A DNA stretch of 64,000 nucleotides from Ulota crispa (Eukaryota; Streptophyta; Bryopsida; Orthotrichales; Orthotrichaceae): contig OY987251.1 of the NCBI GenBank assembly GCA_963920765.1, positions 1,552,501 through 1,616,500 on the forward strand, read 5' to 3'. Under the pieces are notes generated by a model that saw nothing but the letters and a program-made list of their open reading frames with translations, was not told the origin of the DNA and did not search any database. Position numbers and translations under genes: made by a program. Shown piece after piece: positions 12,008-23,618 of the stretch (position 1 is the stretch's first letter; each line of letters starts with the position of its first letter).

Positions 12008-13486
12008 TACGTTTTTGTAAAGCTGAAAACTTTGCAACATGTGTCGTAAGATGTGGAAATTAATATTGAATCTTTGTAGTGTTTTTTCATAATAGAATGG
12101 GAATGATTAGCAAGGTAAGAGGCTCATGAATGGACCATCTAAGAGCTGAAACTGACTTTTGGGGAGGTGGAACTTCTTGATGTATTTTTCAGTAAATTTT
12201 CCTTGAAAATCAAGAGGAATTGGTATCTAACTCAAGTTATTTTGTATTTTTCAGAGCAATGTGGAATTAGTTATGAAATTTTGAAGTGGAAAGGTCATAG
12301 GGTTCTAAAATGCACCTCCTCAATGTACGCCCACTGTACATTTCTGAAAGGCTATTCAGGCTATGAATAGGGCATGTATCGGTGGGGTTCATAGGGCATA
12401 TACCGGTGGAGTTCATTTTGGCAGGTGCAATATTACTGCCCGAACGGAGTTGGAGCCTCTTACCTTATGGACTCAAAAGGTCTCGGCTGATGTATTTGTG
12501 AGCAGTAGCATCATGTTCTTTATATTTGTTGTTGTCATGTATGTTTGATGTATTTGTTTGACGCAATTTGCGTAAATGAAGCTCTCTCATGTAGGAGATG
12601 TATTATCAAGAATAATTGTTGTAGGAAGCGCGAGGTGCAAGTTGGAAAACAGAGATGAATTACAAATAATAGGAGCTAATTATTTAGGAATATTGATTTT
12701 TGTAAGTCCGAAACAACACGTGGCCCAACGCTCCAACCAAATTTGTCCATGAATGTGATTTTTTGAGTGTTTGTTGGCCTTTGAATTGTCTAACAAGCTA
12801 AAGATGTATCATATGAAAAAGCTTTGGTTAAAATTTGGCTTATTTGAATCTTACAAGGGTTTACTTTCCATTTTCTTCCATATACATCCACAATCTAGCT
12901 GATTATTTGACCACTCTACCAGCTCGTTTTCGAATAAATGTTCCCCCGTGGTATTATTTGAGAATTATTTGCTATTTACTTAATAAGTAAATCATAGCTG
13001 CATCACTTTGTCTTGAGCTTACTTATTACAAAACCTCCAATTTCTCGTCAAATCAAGTAGGAATAGATACCAGATTGGGGAATTTTTGGATGAAAAAGTA
13101 TGCAATTTTCAAATGACTTCACTTTTAACTATTTTGTTTGTCACCACCGTGGCAACCGACCTGATTTAATTTATGTGTGGTATGTGGAGATTTTGCTACC
13201 AAATTTGTACACAACTCCTGGTTTTCTATGCAAGTATCAAATTGTGATACTAGAGGGAGTGGGAAATGAAGTGTTAAAAACAAATTTGGAATATATATAT
13301 TCTCTAATTCAATTGTGATATTGTGAATCACTGAAGTTGCAAAATTCATTTTTCTTTAAAACTTATTTGGCCCACAATTCAATCAAAATTTGGTGTTTAC
13401 TTGCTTTCAATGATACAAAGCTAATTTAATCCCTAAGTGGTCAATTGCCCATTTTTTTGGTCGCTACCTTTTTTTTTGCGGATTGC
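12008..13486. other. AT-rich intergenic stretch
   Basis: No gene or clear repeat boundary was found. A local duplication of the phrase CATAGGGCATA/GAATAGGGCATG with GGTGGGGTTCAT-like sequence lies near 12363-12415. Confidence 0.5.
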
Positions 13487-13490
13487 TTAA

Positions 13491-14135
13491 CCCCTCACCG
13501 CCCATGGTATTTTCGAGTATCTCATAATTTGCTTGAAAGTGAACAAAATGCCAACATTTTGATCAATCTTATTAATTTTTTCTCATTTGCAACCGTACAA
13601 ATTCAAAGCAAACATGTTATATATCACATAGGAAAAGAAATCACAACAATATCACTTGTGGACTGAAAGATTATAATGTTTGATCATGAGGGTGTTAAAA
13701 CTACAAAAGTGATTTGAAGTTTTTCAATCCTCTTTTTGCATCTCAAACCTAAAACTGAGGGTACCAAAATAAAATAGTATGTAAAGTATGACATGCATAA
13801 CCTCAATCAATTTACAGCTTCTCAAAATCCATTCTACAATTTTTTTAATTGAATTTTTAATGTATCTTTTTCTCCAAGTTCTAGTGTACTTGAGGCTCAT
13901 TTCCAAGAGCCTTCAAAACTAGAAAGTGAAGATTTGCAATGAACACCCTTGCACAAAATATTGAATAGACAAATCACTTTAATTCATTTTCAAAATCAGA
14001 CTCTTGATGCTGAAACTAGACTTCAATAAGAATTTGAAAATAATAGTAATCACTAAAAAAAATCTTGAAAAGAGGTTGTGCATTTTTGAATAAAATTCAG
14101 AGGAGCTTGGTTTGGGCCCCTTGAGCGGTGAGGGG
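13491..14135 (+). mobile_element. TTAA-class non-autonomous transposon (family A)
   Basis: The element is 645 bp between TTAA at 13487-13490 and 14136-14139. Its ends are CCCCTCACCGCCCATGG and, inverted, CCCCTCACCGCTCAAGG. The interior shares the phrase GAAAGATTATAATGTTTGAT and flanking sequence with the elements at 16197-16837 and 62026-62668, and in reverse with 42615-43263. No coding capacity is seen. Confidence 0.85.
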
Positions 14136-14139
14136 TTAA

Positions 14140-16192
14140 GATGCAAAATAACTTTCAAACAAGAAAGCAAGTCAACTTTCCAACCCAATTTGAATCATGT
14201 CAATCCAATTTAAACTCTACAAAGGAGAATTTTTCAAAGACAAATATTTTAACATTTGCTAGTGTTATAAAATTTACTATTTCAAGAAACTATTGAAATT
14301 TTCTCTTTGAAAATGTTTCCTTTCATAATTTTTTAAAAAAAATGTCTAATTTTAACCAGTCATACCAAATTTTAAATTCTATGAATAAAATTTTAAATTT
14401 TGATGAATATTAAAAGGTGAATGCTTATAAATTCATAATATAAGAGTCCAAAACCTTGTTTGAATGTTTGCCCATATGGACGAACTCAACTTTGTAATTA
14501 AAACTCAACACTAAGCTCTAATTTTCTTCAATTGAGAACAAACATCACATCTTAACAAAAATAAATAAATTTTTGTTATAAATTCTTATACAAGATAGAA
14601 TGATCTATGAACAATTCTAACTTTAAGTATAAATTAATGAAAATTTTGCTAAGCTTCTTTTTACGACTACTTTTCAAAAGGACTTGGTCTTTACAAGTTG
14701 CTCATCCTTCCTTCACTACTATTTTCTAAAAAGTTAACTTGGTTTTCCCAACTTACAAAGCTCTTCTTTATTGATTTCTAGCAAATAAATGTCATTACAT
14801 CAAGTTTAGAACTTTTACAAAGGAATGTTAGAAAAACATATGAAAAAAACTTTTCATACTTGAATGCATGTCTTGCATGATTGGTACATTAGCGGCCTTG
14901 TTGCAATGCACATTAGCTATCTTTTTATCAAAATAATCATGCACGTGCTACACAAGAACTAGTTTGCATGAGCACTTTGCCTTTGCAAATTACTTTCTTT
15001 TGTTCAATCATTTGCACAATCATTTTTTAAGCGCCACAATACATTGCTTATAGCATGTATTCTTGGTTAGATTCTTGAAATAACAACATTATTTTTCACT
15101 TTTTTACAAATGCCATTGCAAGCTCCTTCATGTATGCTACCATTGCCACTTATGTTAGCTCTTTTTAAATCTTGTACCTTGAATCATCAAAAGTTATTGT
15201 TATGATGGTTAATAATTACCTAATTGGTATGCAAGATTGTCACTTGGAAGTTGAAAGGGTGGCTTGGTAGCAAGAGTAACTAGAATATTGGACTTTGTAC
15301 CATGAAATAAATACATGCATTATGTGATTTGAACCAAATTTTGTTTTGAAATCTTTGAGTTTAAGTTGCTTGATAAGAATTGTAATGTGAGTTAAAATAC
15401 AATTTGAAATTCCCAAGCTAATTTCACCACAAAAATCTTTATGATACAAATTACAGTTGCAATGATTCTTGTTGCACATGAAAATCTACAACTCAAAACG
15501 TTATGATAGATTTATTAATCCATTAAGCCATGCTTAAACACAAGTGAGTGCAATGTAATGAAGTTTTTGGAATGGAATTTGGTGAGTCTACTTAAGATTT
15601 TGTCAATAATGCCCTCCTTGCATGGCACTTCACAAAGATTGGCTATTCATTTGACATTTTAGGCCCACTTTGAAGACAATTGTGCAAATGCGTATAGAGG
15701 ATCTCCATTGCAGCCTTGTAAAATGCTTCAACGCACCAAAACGGATGAAAAGCAATCCCTTTAATACAAGAGTTACTCAATTCAAGGCAATGCAACCATC
15801 CTTTCAAACCTCCTTGCAAGACTAAGTTTACATGAGCCTTTATATTGTTAAGGAAAATTTTGATGGATACTTGTGATGTTTGCAATTTTTGGGTAAATGC
15901 TCTTGGTTGTTTAGAAATTGCTCAAATATCCTTGCACCATAACTTTTAGGCGTTTGTTCTATTGTGCATGTCACTTCCTTCTCCCTTTATGTGCACACTG
16001 CTTTTTTTCCCATTTTGTTTCACTCCCTACTTCAACTTGGGTCATGAAGGAAGTGGCATGCACAATAAAACAAACACCTAAATACTATGGTTCAATAATA
16101 TTTGTGCTATTTTTGAAAACCAAGAATCTTTGTATAAACATTGCAAATTTCAAGTGTGTCCATCAAATTTTCCTTATACTCAATCACACATT
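14140..16192. other. AT-rich intergenic stretch
   Basis: About 2 kb of very AT-rich sequence with no gene model and no transposon ends that I could pair. An imperfect inverted repeat containing CACTTCCTT and AAGGAAGTG lies near 15968-16060. Confidence 0.5.
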
Positions 16193-16196
16193 TTAA

Positions 16197-16837
16197 CCCC
16201 TAAATGCCTAAGGCTTTTTTTGAGCTTCTAGGAAATTTCTCTAAAATGAACAAAAAGACAACATTTTGATAAGTTATATCAATTTTTGTAAATTGTAACC
16301 ATACAAATTCAAACTAGATATGTTATACATCACATAGGAAAAAAAAACGCAACAATACCACTTCTAGATTGAAAGATTATAATGTTTGATCAAGAGTGTG
16401 TTAAAACTGCAAAAATAACTTCAAGTCTTTCAATCCCCTTTTCATATGTCAAACTAAAATTTTGGTCACCAAAAAATATGAGGTTAAAGGACAAAATATA
16501 CATAACTCCAATTCATTTACGGCTTTTCAAAATCTCTTTTACAAACTTTTAAAATGAATTTCTAGTGTGAATTTTTCTCCAAGATCTAGTGTATTTGAGG
16601 CTCATTTTCATGAGCTCTCAACACTAAAAAGGTCAAGATTGCAATGGACACCCTTGCACAAAATCTTGAATAGAAATTCACAATCAATAGTTTTTAAAAT
16701 TGGGTTTTTGATGCTAGAACTAAACTTCAAAAAGAATAATTCTAAAATACTAAATACTAAAATAGCAACTTAATTTGGTTTTATTGAACTTCAAAATATT
16801 GTCAGCACCAAAATGTGGTGCCTTGGGCATTTAGGGG
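16197..16837 (+). mobile_element. TTAA-class non-autonomous transposon (family A)
   Basis: The element is 641 bp. It starts CCCCTAAATGCCTAAGG after TTAA at 16193-16196 and ends with the inverted form CCTTGGGCATTTAGGGG. The 3' target copy is degraded to TAAA. The interior matches the family A element at 13491-14135 along most of its length. Confidence 0.82.
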
Positions 16838-16986
16838 TAAATGGAATCTCCATTCTTATGCTCATAAGAAGATAAATCTTGATTGATCCATTGCATGCTT
16901 GCTAAGCATATGTAATGAGGTTAAGTGGGTTTGTAGAAACAAGAATGAAATGAACTTGTACGGTAATGGTGGGCATGTAGCAGATT

Positions 16987-17137
16987 CACTACAAGGGAAA
17001 TTATCCAAAATGACAAAAACATGTCCAAATCAAGATGGCTGAATGTATACAAATTGTCCAATTTGACAGTCTTTTTGTCATTTTGAACACATTTAGTCAA
17101 TTTGGACATGTCAATCAGGACACAATTTCTTATAGAG
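16987..17137. mobile_element. Small CACTA-ended MITE (151 bp)
   Basis: The element begins CACTACAAGGGAAATT and ends with the inverted counterpart of CTCTATAAGAAATT. It is flanked by a 3-bp duplication ATT at 16984-16986 and 17138-17140. CACTACAAG ends and 3-bp target duplications are established features of CACTA (En/Spm) transposons. The arms are complementary over much of their length, so the element can fold into a hairpin. There is no coding capacity. Confidence 0.7.
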
Positions 17138-17140
17138 ATT

Positions 17141-18602
17141 GGACTAAGGATGCTCTTACATTGATTGGGACTTCATAATTTGATGGTACAACTTTTTGAT
17201 TTTAGAGGCCACACATGCCAAAACATCCGGTTTGAAATAGATGAAAAAGTAACTTGTATTTTTGGGAAATTATGAGAAAATCATTTTTTCAAGTTTTCAT
17301 CTACTATTCTACAAAAGGTACCCTTTCCACCATTATAGGGTAGGAGGTTTGAGATACCGATTTGTAAACTCTCAAAAACGTTGCTTTTGAATAGTTAGAG
17401 CATGAAAATAGACTTAGAAAAATCAAAGCATCTACTTTTACACACCATACGAAAGTAAATGCCACCACCTGCTTTTTACAAAACACTATTTTGAAAGGCT
17501 GGTTTAAGGTAGAAATACCAAAAACGGTTAGTGACCACTACTTGGAGAACTAGACTGCTCTGAAACCAACAATAATTGCATTTGAAAAAGTTTCTAAAAT
17601 ATTCTAAGAAGATGCTATTTCCTTGCGTTTGATTGGTTCAAACTTATTTCAGAACAAGGTGCTAGAGGTAGCTGTTTAAGGTGCACTTATGAAATCAGAA
17701 TTGGTCCAAACCCTAAATCCACATTTATATTGCATAAAATATTCATTCTTGAGTAAATTTTTCTTTTTCTTTTTTGCAATCCTTGTTCCTCCATGAATAG
17801 AGCATAATTTCTCAAGAAATCCCATATCTTACAGGCTAAAGTGGCTTATTTTAACCGTTTATGGTATTTCTACGTTAGTTTGGTGTGGCCCGGCTTTGAG
17901 TTACCAAATGAACTACGAACACCAACTGTGGGTAGAAATATAGGATAGGCACTAGGTCGGCAGTTCGGGAATCGGGACTGGGGACGTTTGTAAAATGAAG
18001 AGGAAGGGCGGGGGGCAGGCAGGGTGCGCGTGCAAAAAAATATCGCGGACATTCCGTGCCACGCAAGCCAAGTGACGCCAGGAGCATGGTGGGAGGGGCT
18101 TCGACAGCACGCCATCAATTCCATTCCATTCAAGTGCCCCACTGCCGGACGCTCTGTTGCACACGCCCTCTCTCTCTCTCACAGAATCTCTCTCACAGAA
18201 TCTCTCTCTCTCTCTTTCCCTTTCCCCCTTTCTGCCAAGCTTTGTGAGCAAGCGGGCACTGGAGTGGTGAATTCGGATGTCTCTACTGCATGTGACACAG
18301 TGATCGATCACTCAAATCACAGGACCTCGCAATCTCCGCAGACTGTGTCATGGTATCAGCTGCTGTTGCTGCTGCTGCTGCGATCGAGTGAGCGAGTGTG
18401 CGTGCGTGCGAGCGAGCTTGGAGCTTTGATGGCCCTGTGACATTCTTCTGCCTCCCGTACCCGGTTTTTCTTGCCTCCTGCCACTTGCCGTGCGGCCCTG
18501 CAGTCCTTGTCCTGCCCTCTTTTCTCTCTCTGTTCTTTCTCTTCTGCTTAGGGTTGTCCCGGTGCCCTGCTTTTTTTGCCCTCCGCACCTCCTTTGGAGG
18601 CC
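17141..18602. promoter_or_regulatory. Intergenic DNA grading into the promoter and leader of the Deltex gene
   Basis: From 17141 to about 17880 the sequence is AT-rich and featureless. From about 17880 GC rises. A pyrimidine tract of CT repeats occupies about 18167-18236, followed by a TGC-type trinucleotide run near 18358-18382. Such CT tracts are common in plant core promoters and leaders. Several upstream ATG frames lie before the start codon at 18603. Confidence 0.55.
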
Positions 18603-20883
18603 ATGGCGTCGGCGTTCGCATGGGATTGGATGACCGATGCTCTGCTCTGGAAGCCTTTCCGTCCTGCCCTTTCTCAGGCTATCGAAGACTCCTTCCAGGC
18701 GCATGAGCCGTCTGTCGATCTGTGCATTGCCTCATCCTCTGCCCCTTCTCATTCCATTACCTTCCAATCGCAGCCTCCCTGCCAGGTACTCCTCTCCCTC
18801 CCTCTCTCTCTTGTGCCTGCTTGCTTTCTTTGTTCGGATTTCTTGGGGTCTGATCGGTTTCTAATTCTACATTCCCGGCCTTCTTCTTCTTTTCTTTTTT
18901 TTTTCTTTTTTTTTTTTTTTGTTAATTTTAATTTTAATTTTTTTTTTTCCGACAGTGTTTCTACAATACGAGTTGCTTATTAGTTCGACGAAACAGAGAT
19001 CCGGTTTCACCTCCTTGATTGTGTTTTGTGCGAAACGAGCAGGCGCTGTTTCAACTGGCTGTCTTTCTCTGTTGTAAAACTAATTATTCAAGTTTTTCAG
19101 AAATAGGAAATTATGCCTCCTTGTCGCCTTTTTCTATTTTTCCTCTCCTTGTTTGAGTTTATTATTAACGAGGGGGAACGACGTGTTTCTTTTGCAATGC
19201 ATGAAATTTAGTTATGTCAGTTTGTGACCAGCTGATCGTTTAGCTTGATGTGTGTGATAGAAAAATTGGAGTTCCGGACGCTCGAGAGCCGTGAGGAGGA
19301 ACGTGGACCCGCAATCAGGGACCGGTGATTGGCAATGGTACGAGGACGAAACGCAGCTATGGCATTCTTACGATCCCTCAATCAATTTTCAGATCGAGAG
19401 TGCGTGGGGGCAGTGTCATAGTAGTTCGAATGCTTATTTCCAGGCTTCTGCGCCTGCGGGAGTTTCTATCCATATTCACCATCGGAAGTTTACTGTGGAA
19501 TTCGAGGCGGACGCAGTACAAAGCAATATCTTCTCACATTACCCCCGCAAAGTTCGAAGGCGGCAAGTCTCTCCCGGAACAGGACCAGGTGCCTCAGCAT
19601 TAGCAGCAGCAGCAGCTGCGGTTGGGCCGGCTGCTTCTCCGAGTGCACCTCAAACCTCACATCCTCCTCATGTGGTATCTGTACCGGCCCCATCGGTCTC
19701 AGCTGATGCGGTTTCTCTCTCCTACAATGCGAGTGATTTACAGCCGTATGTGGAGAGCTCCGACGACAGTGACTGCCCTATTTGCGTGATGAATTTACGG
19801 GAGAAGAATGCCGTGATGCTGGCCAAGTGTCGACACGTCTTCTGCAAGGACTGCATTATGCGGTGGTTTGAGACCCGCCCCACCTGCCCAGTGTGTACCG
19901 TGGCGTACGGCGTCATAACTGGAACTCAACCAAACGGAACCATGACTGTGCGTATCATTCCCGTAAACAGTCCTGGGTTTGGGAGTGGCCTTGAAGGATT
20001 CCCTGATGTCGATATCATTCAAATACAATACAACTTTCCAAGCGGTACACAAGTAAGTCATATACTCTTTTGTTTGTTATCTTTGTCTTCCCTCTGTAAT
20101 TTCATGATACCAGCACATGAGCGGTCCATTATCCCCTTCACGTCGATAGCACTGAAACTAGGTTTTATCAATATTGTGTTCTAAGAAGTTTTCGTGAACA
20201 GGGTTCTGAGCATCCAAGTCCAGGACGACGCTATACGGGCACAAGGCGGGTTGCATACTTGCCTTCTATTAAGGAAGGTGAAGACGTGCTTAGCCTTTTG
20301 AAGACAGCTTGGGATCGGAGGTTGCTGTTCAGCGTGGGTACCTCGATCACCACAGGACAAAGGGATGTTGTCACGTAAGTGTTTTTCTCCGTCAATTTTC
20401 TTTCTTTAACTATTTGTATGGCAACAATGGGCAGAGAGGAACTTCACATTAGTATGACCAAGTATTGTGACAGGCGTGAAGATTTCGCTTCTTGAGAAAA
20501 TTACATTAGATAGGTTGGTATCAGCGAACCTTGACTTATTCTGTGATCTTGCTCCAGATGGTCAGGGGTGCATCACAAGACAAACACTTGGGGAGGACCA
20601 AGCAACTTTGGTTATGTGAGTGCTCTATAACTTTTCTTAGAATCACCGAAAGGAGAATTGCGTCTTTGTATTTTCCTTCGAGTTATACTAGGGCTTACTT
20701 TTTGCACGTAGTAGTGAGCCCTTATTTTTGTTGAAATTTGTAAAAAGATGCAGCTTGTTGGTTTTGCTCAAACACGGTTTATGTGGAGAGGATTCTGAAA
20801 GTGATTTTGTTTCGTCTTTGCAGCCAGACCCTACATATTTTGCTCGAGTGAAAGCAGAACTTGCTGAAAAGGGCGTGAGGTGA
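18603..20883 (+). CDS. DTX: Deltex-type E3 ubiquitin ligase (WWE-WWE-RING-DTC)
   Basis: This predicted ubiquitin ligase should recognise ADP-ribose. Five exons, 18603-18785, 19261-20052, 20202-20374, 20558-20615 and 20824-20883, give 421 residues; every intron is GT-AG and all phases close. WWE domain 1 spans about residues 5-75 and crosses intron 1, ending [18 protein letters not shown] domain 2 spans about 83-162, from [15 protein letters not shown] to YPRKVRR. An Ala/Pro/Ser linker follows. The RING (about 233-273) is C3HC4: [13 protein letters not shown] and CPVC. It runs directly into the Deltex C-terminal domain with [66 protein letters not shown] and GYPDPTYF. In animals WWE binds ADP-ribose chains and DTC binds ADP-ribose or NAD+; DTX1/2/4 have this same order. 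The start ATG has a good context (GGCCATGG). A possible AATAAA lies at 21275. Confidence 0.94.
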
Positions 20884-21274
20884 AGTATATGCTCAGATCA
20901 ACATAAAGGGTGCGTGCGAGAATACATTACTGGATGTGGAACGATCATGCAATTTGTAAATAGAGAAGCCTGGTATTGGCTTTTTCGTGTCTTTTATAGA
21001 TGTTAGGCGAGGCCGGTTTACAAGGAATTTGTAAAGGTTTGTCTAAGTTGTTTGGACAAGCTATTCGATAGCTTTGGTTCGTCTAGGGCGGAGTATTATA
21101 TGTATAATTCCAAACGGGAATGTACCGTAGAAGTCGACGACTTGTACAACAGTTAACAAGTTTTCAGTTTTGCTGGCGCCAAAATTTAGTTGCGCCAAGC
21201 TACTGCCTTCTTATTTAGAGACGCTCTTAAGAAGACCGATGTAAATTATTTTGTGTTAGATGTTGTGCTTCCGC

Positions 21275-21280
21275 AATAAA
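21275..21280 (+). terminator. Possible poly(A) signal of the Deltex gene
   Basis: An AATAAA hexamer lies about 390 bp after the stop codon, before the first transposon boundary at 21352. Plant signals are loose, so this is only a plausible site. Confidence 0.4.
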
Positions 21281-21355
21281 TACGACTTGTACTTCTGATA
21301 AATCATTAAGGATATCCCTGACTATTGTCATTGTTTGTCATTGTTTTACCCTTAA

Positions 21356-21594
21356 CCCCAGAGCGCCCAGGCCATATTCACTCAAATCCATACCCTTGTG
21401 TACTTAGTCCAATAAAAGTACTACCTAAGTAGAGTTGAATAGTTTGAATTTTTTTTGTGGTAGTAGACACATGCCTAAAGGTACATGAAAAAGTACAAGT
21501 CCTTTGACTTTACCATTAAGAAGAGGATAAGAGTCAAACTTGGACATTTTTCAAAATTGAGCGCCCCATTTTGAGGTCCTGGGGCGCTCAAGGG
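21356..21594. mobile_element. TTAA-flanked element, first of three abutting copies
   Basis: The 239-bp element lies between TTAA at 21352-21355 and 21595-21598. Its ends are CCCCAGAGCGCCCAGG and, inverted, CCCTTGAGCGCCCCAGG. Its interior was not matched to other elements here. It shares its right TTAA with the next element. Confidence 0.75.
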
Positions 21595-21598
21595 TTAA

Positions 21599-21821
21599 GC
21601 GCCCTAACGACAAGATCTTGTCATTGGGGCCCACAACTTTATCTCATTTTTTCTCTTAATTTTTATGGTGAAAATAGTCATGCTTGGTCCCCATCAGTAG
21701 AGAACGTAATCCTTTTTCAAATCCTATGGTCACTTTTTTTGGATGTAATTTTCCAAGTTGTGGTGGCTAGTAAAACTCCCCATATTCTCCTAAATCCCAA
21801 AATAACTCTGGGCGCTCGGGG
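21599..21821 (-). mobile_element. TTAA-class element (family B), second of three abutting copies
   Basis: The 223-bp element lies between TTAA at 21595-21598 and 21822-21825. Its right end is CTGGGCGCTCGGGG; its left end has lost the first bases and starts GCGCCCTAACG. Reverse-complemented, it aligns along its length with the element at 24366-24800 once the nested hairpin there is removed, so it serves as an empty-site reference for that insertion. Confidence 0.75.
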
Positions 21822-21825
21822 TTAA

Positions 21826-22174
21826 CCCTTAAAGGACGGATGGATCACCGTGGCTTGCCTTGCATGTAGCATTCTACAGTGTTTTGCACATGGGCACCAG
21901 CAGTATTGCTTCAAAAAGTTGGAAAAGTCAACAGTGCGTGGTGCCCTCATGAAAATTGGAAGAAGGGCAGCTCGGGAGCTAACACCATGTATCACAATTT
22001 GGGTTACAAAACAAAATGAATGTATCTTAAGAGGTAATTTTTTGCCTTCCATGATGCACTACGCATTTATGATCACTTCTGAAAAAAAATCAGATCAAAA
22101 TCAATCTTTTTCTAGGATACAGAGTTTTTTTTCGGAGGCAAAGGAGGTTTTTTGTCCGTGCTAATGTTTAGGGG
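21826..22174. mobile_element. TTAA-flanked element, third of three abutting copies
   Basis: The 349-bp element lies between TTAA at 21822-21825 and 22175-22178. It starts CCCTTAAAGGACGGA and ends GTCCGTGCTAATGTTTAGGGG, whose inverted form matches imperfectly. There is no convincing coding sequence. Confidence 0.7.
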
Positions 22175-22350
22175 TTAAGCATTTGCTTCTGCTTGGAATT
22201 CACTCTAAATGCTTAACATGCAACACCCAATGTATTGTAACCGTCGTAGGCCATTATCTAATGAAAAAAGAAGCGGAATGCCTCAAAGACCCAGGTGTTT
22301 AAGATTATTGGTGATAATAATTCAAATTAAACTTTCAAAGTTATATCAAG

Positions 22351-22518
22351 ATAAGGTAGGAGGCTTGAATTCCGTTTGGGTTTTAATTGTGTTCACTGCT
22401 TAGGAACAATTGCCATGTTCCTTCAAATATCTATTACCTTTATGGAAGGAACATGTCAGTTGTTACTATATAGTGAATGCAATTAAAACCCAAATGGAAT
22501 TCAAGCTTCCTACCTTAG
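22351..22518. repeat. Foldback sequence with about 48-bp arms
   Basis: The left arm at 22351-22399 (TAAGGTAGGAGGCTTGAATT onward) is the near-perfect inverted complement of 22471-22518 (ending AATTCAAGCTTCCTACCTTA). A second short inverted pair, CATGTTCCTTC and GAAGGAACATG, sits inside the loop. No target duplication was defined. It is probably a MITE remnant. Confidence 0.6.
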
Positions 22519-23618
22519 TATATATTGAGTTTTTAGGGAATCATAAAGTACATGCTCAATGGTGGTAAAATCAACATCCTACATGTAACACCATATCCCT
22601 TAATTTGGGAAAAACAGGTGTCCCACTTTGTACTCCACCTCAAACCCAAAAATTTACTTTAAATTAGATTCGAAGGTATAAAATTTAGTTTGAGCCACTA
22701 AGATTTTTTCCCTCGCAAATGCCTCCTTTCAAGTGAGGACACGTGTACAAAAAAACACTGCTAGCTAGGTTTGAGGAGACCTCAAACTTTCACCTGAGTA
22801 TTTGAAAGTCCCAAAATGTATGGTTTTTCGCAAATTAACGAGTATGGTGATATGTGGTCTTAAAAGCTTTTGCACTTCCTATCTAGGAAGCTCGATTGGC
22901 AGAATGGCAATCCGGCTTTTGTGTAAACTTGGTATGCATGTTGTACTTTTCTCTCAGCTAATTGGTGATGCTCATTGTCATTTGTTTCAACTTGCACAGC
23001 CAGAGAGAAATTTATACTCGCAAATATACTTGACAAACATTTCAGTAATGTCCATTTCTTTCAATTTGCATGTAGTTGACATGTGTTCACGGTTGACTTG
23101 TAAAATGGAGGTGGTGCAGGAGATGTTGCATGACTAGATCTTGTTGCAGGTGGCAGAGTCGATCCTCTTTGTAGGTAAAGCTCTTTGAGTGTTGCGGAAT
23201 CCTGGTTTGACGTTTATGATCCAGGTTTCAGGGTCTCAACGGGGTTTTTCCAAGGGCTTCAATTGAGCAGATGATTTGACGGCAAAGTATTTTGTACCAC
23301 CAATTGGTGGTTACCAAGGCCCTGAACTTCTCGCCTGCCGAAGCTGGTAGTATTGCCTCTATGTTACGAGATCTCAAGGTTAGACGTTTGAATTCATGTC
23401 CTGTGACAATCTCAGTTATCCCGTAAGCGTTGTCGTTTGTTTTTTTAGTGATCTTTTAATGATTGATCAGGTCTATCATTCTGGTGCAGAAAGCTCTAGA
23501 CTTCCATAAACTTACATTTGAGCAAGTTGTTGATTCTATATGGACTATAGCAGCAATTCATCTTTGGAAAGTAGAGGCGGTATTGGTGATCTTTTTTGAT
23601 GATTGCAGGTAGCACCTA
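22519..23618. other. Intergenic stretch, nothing firm
   Basis: The frame at 22802-23137 is open for 111 codons but has no recognisable domain. No RNA gene or paired repeat ends were seen. Confidence 0.4.

Noticed and set aside
19291-20184. Treating the Deltex exon 2 frame as a single-exon RING gene starting at 19291
   Set aside because: The codon there is GTG, not ATG. The WWE1 end lies just upstream in the same frame, and an acceptor at 19260 joins exon 1 in phase; the frame past 20052 is intron.
22802-23137. A 111-codon plus-strand frame in the transposon cluster
   Set aside because: No domain and no partner exons; sequence around it looks like unassigned repeat.
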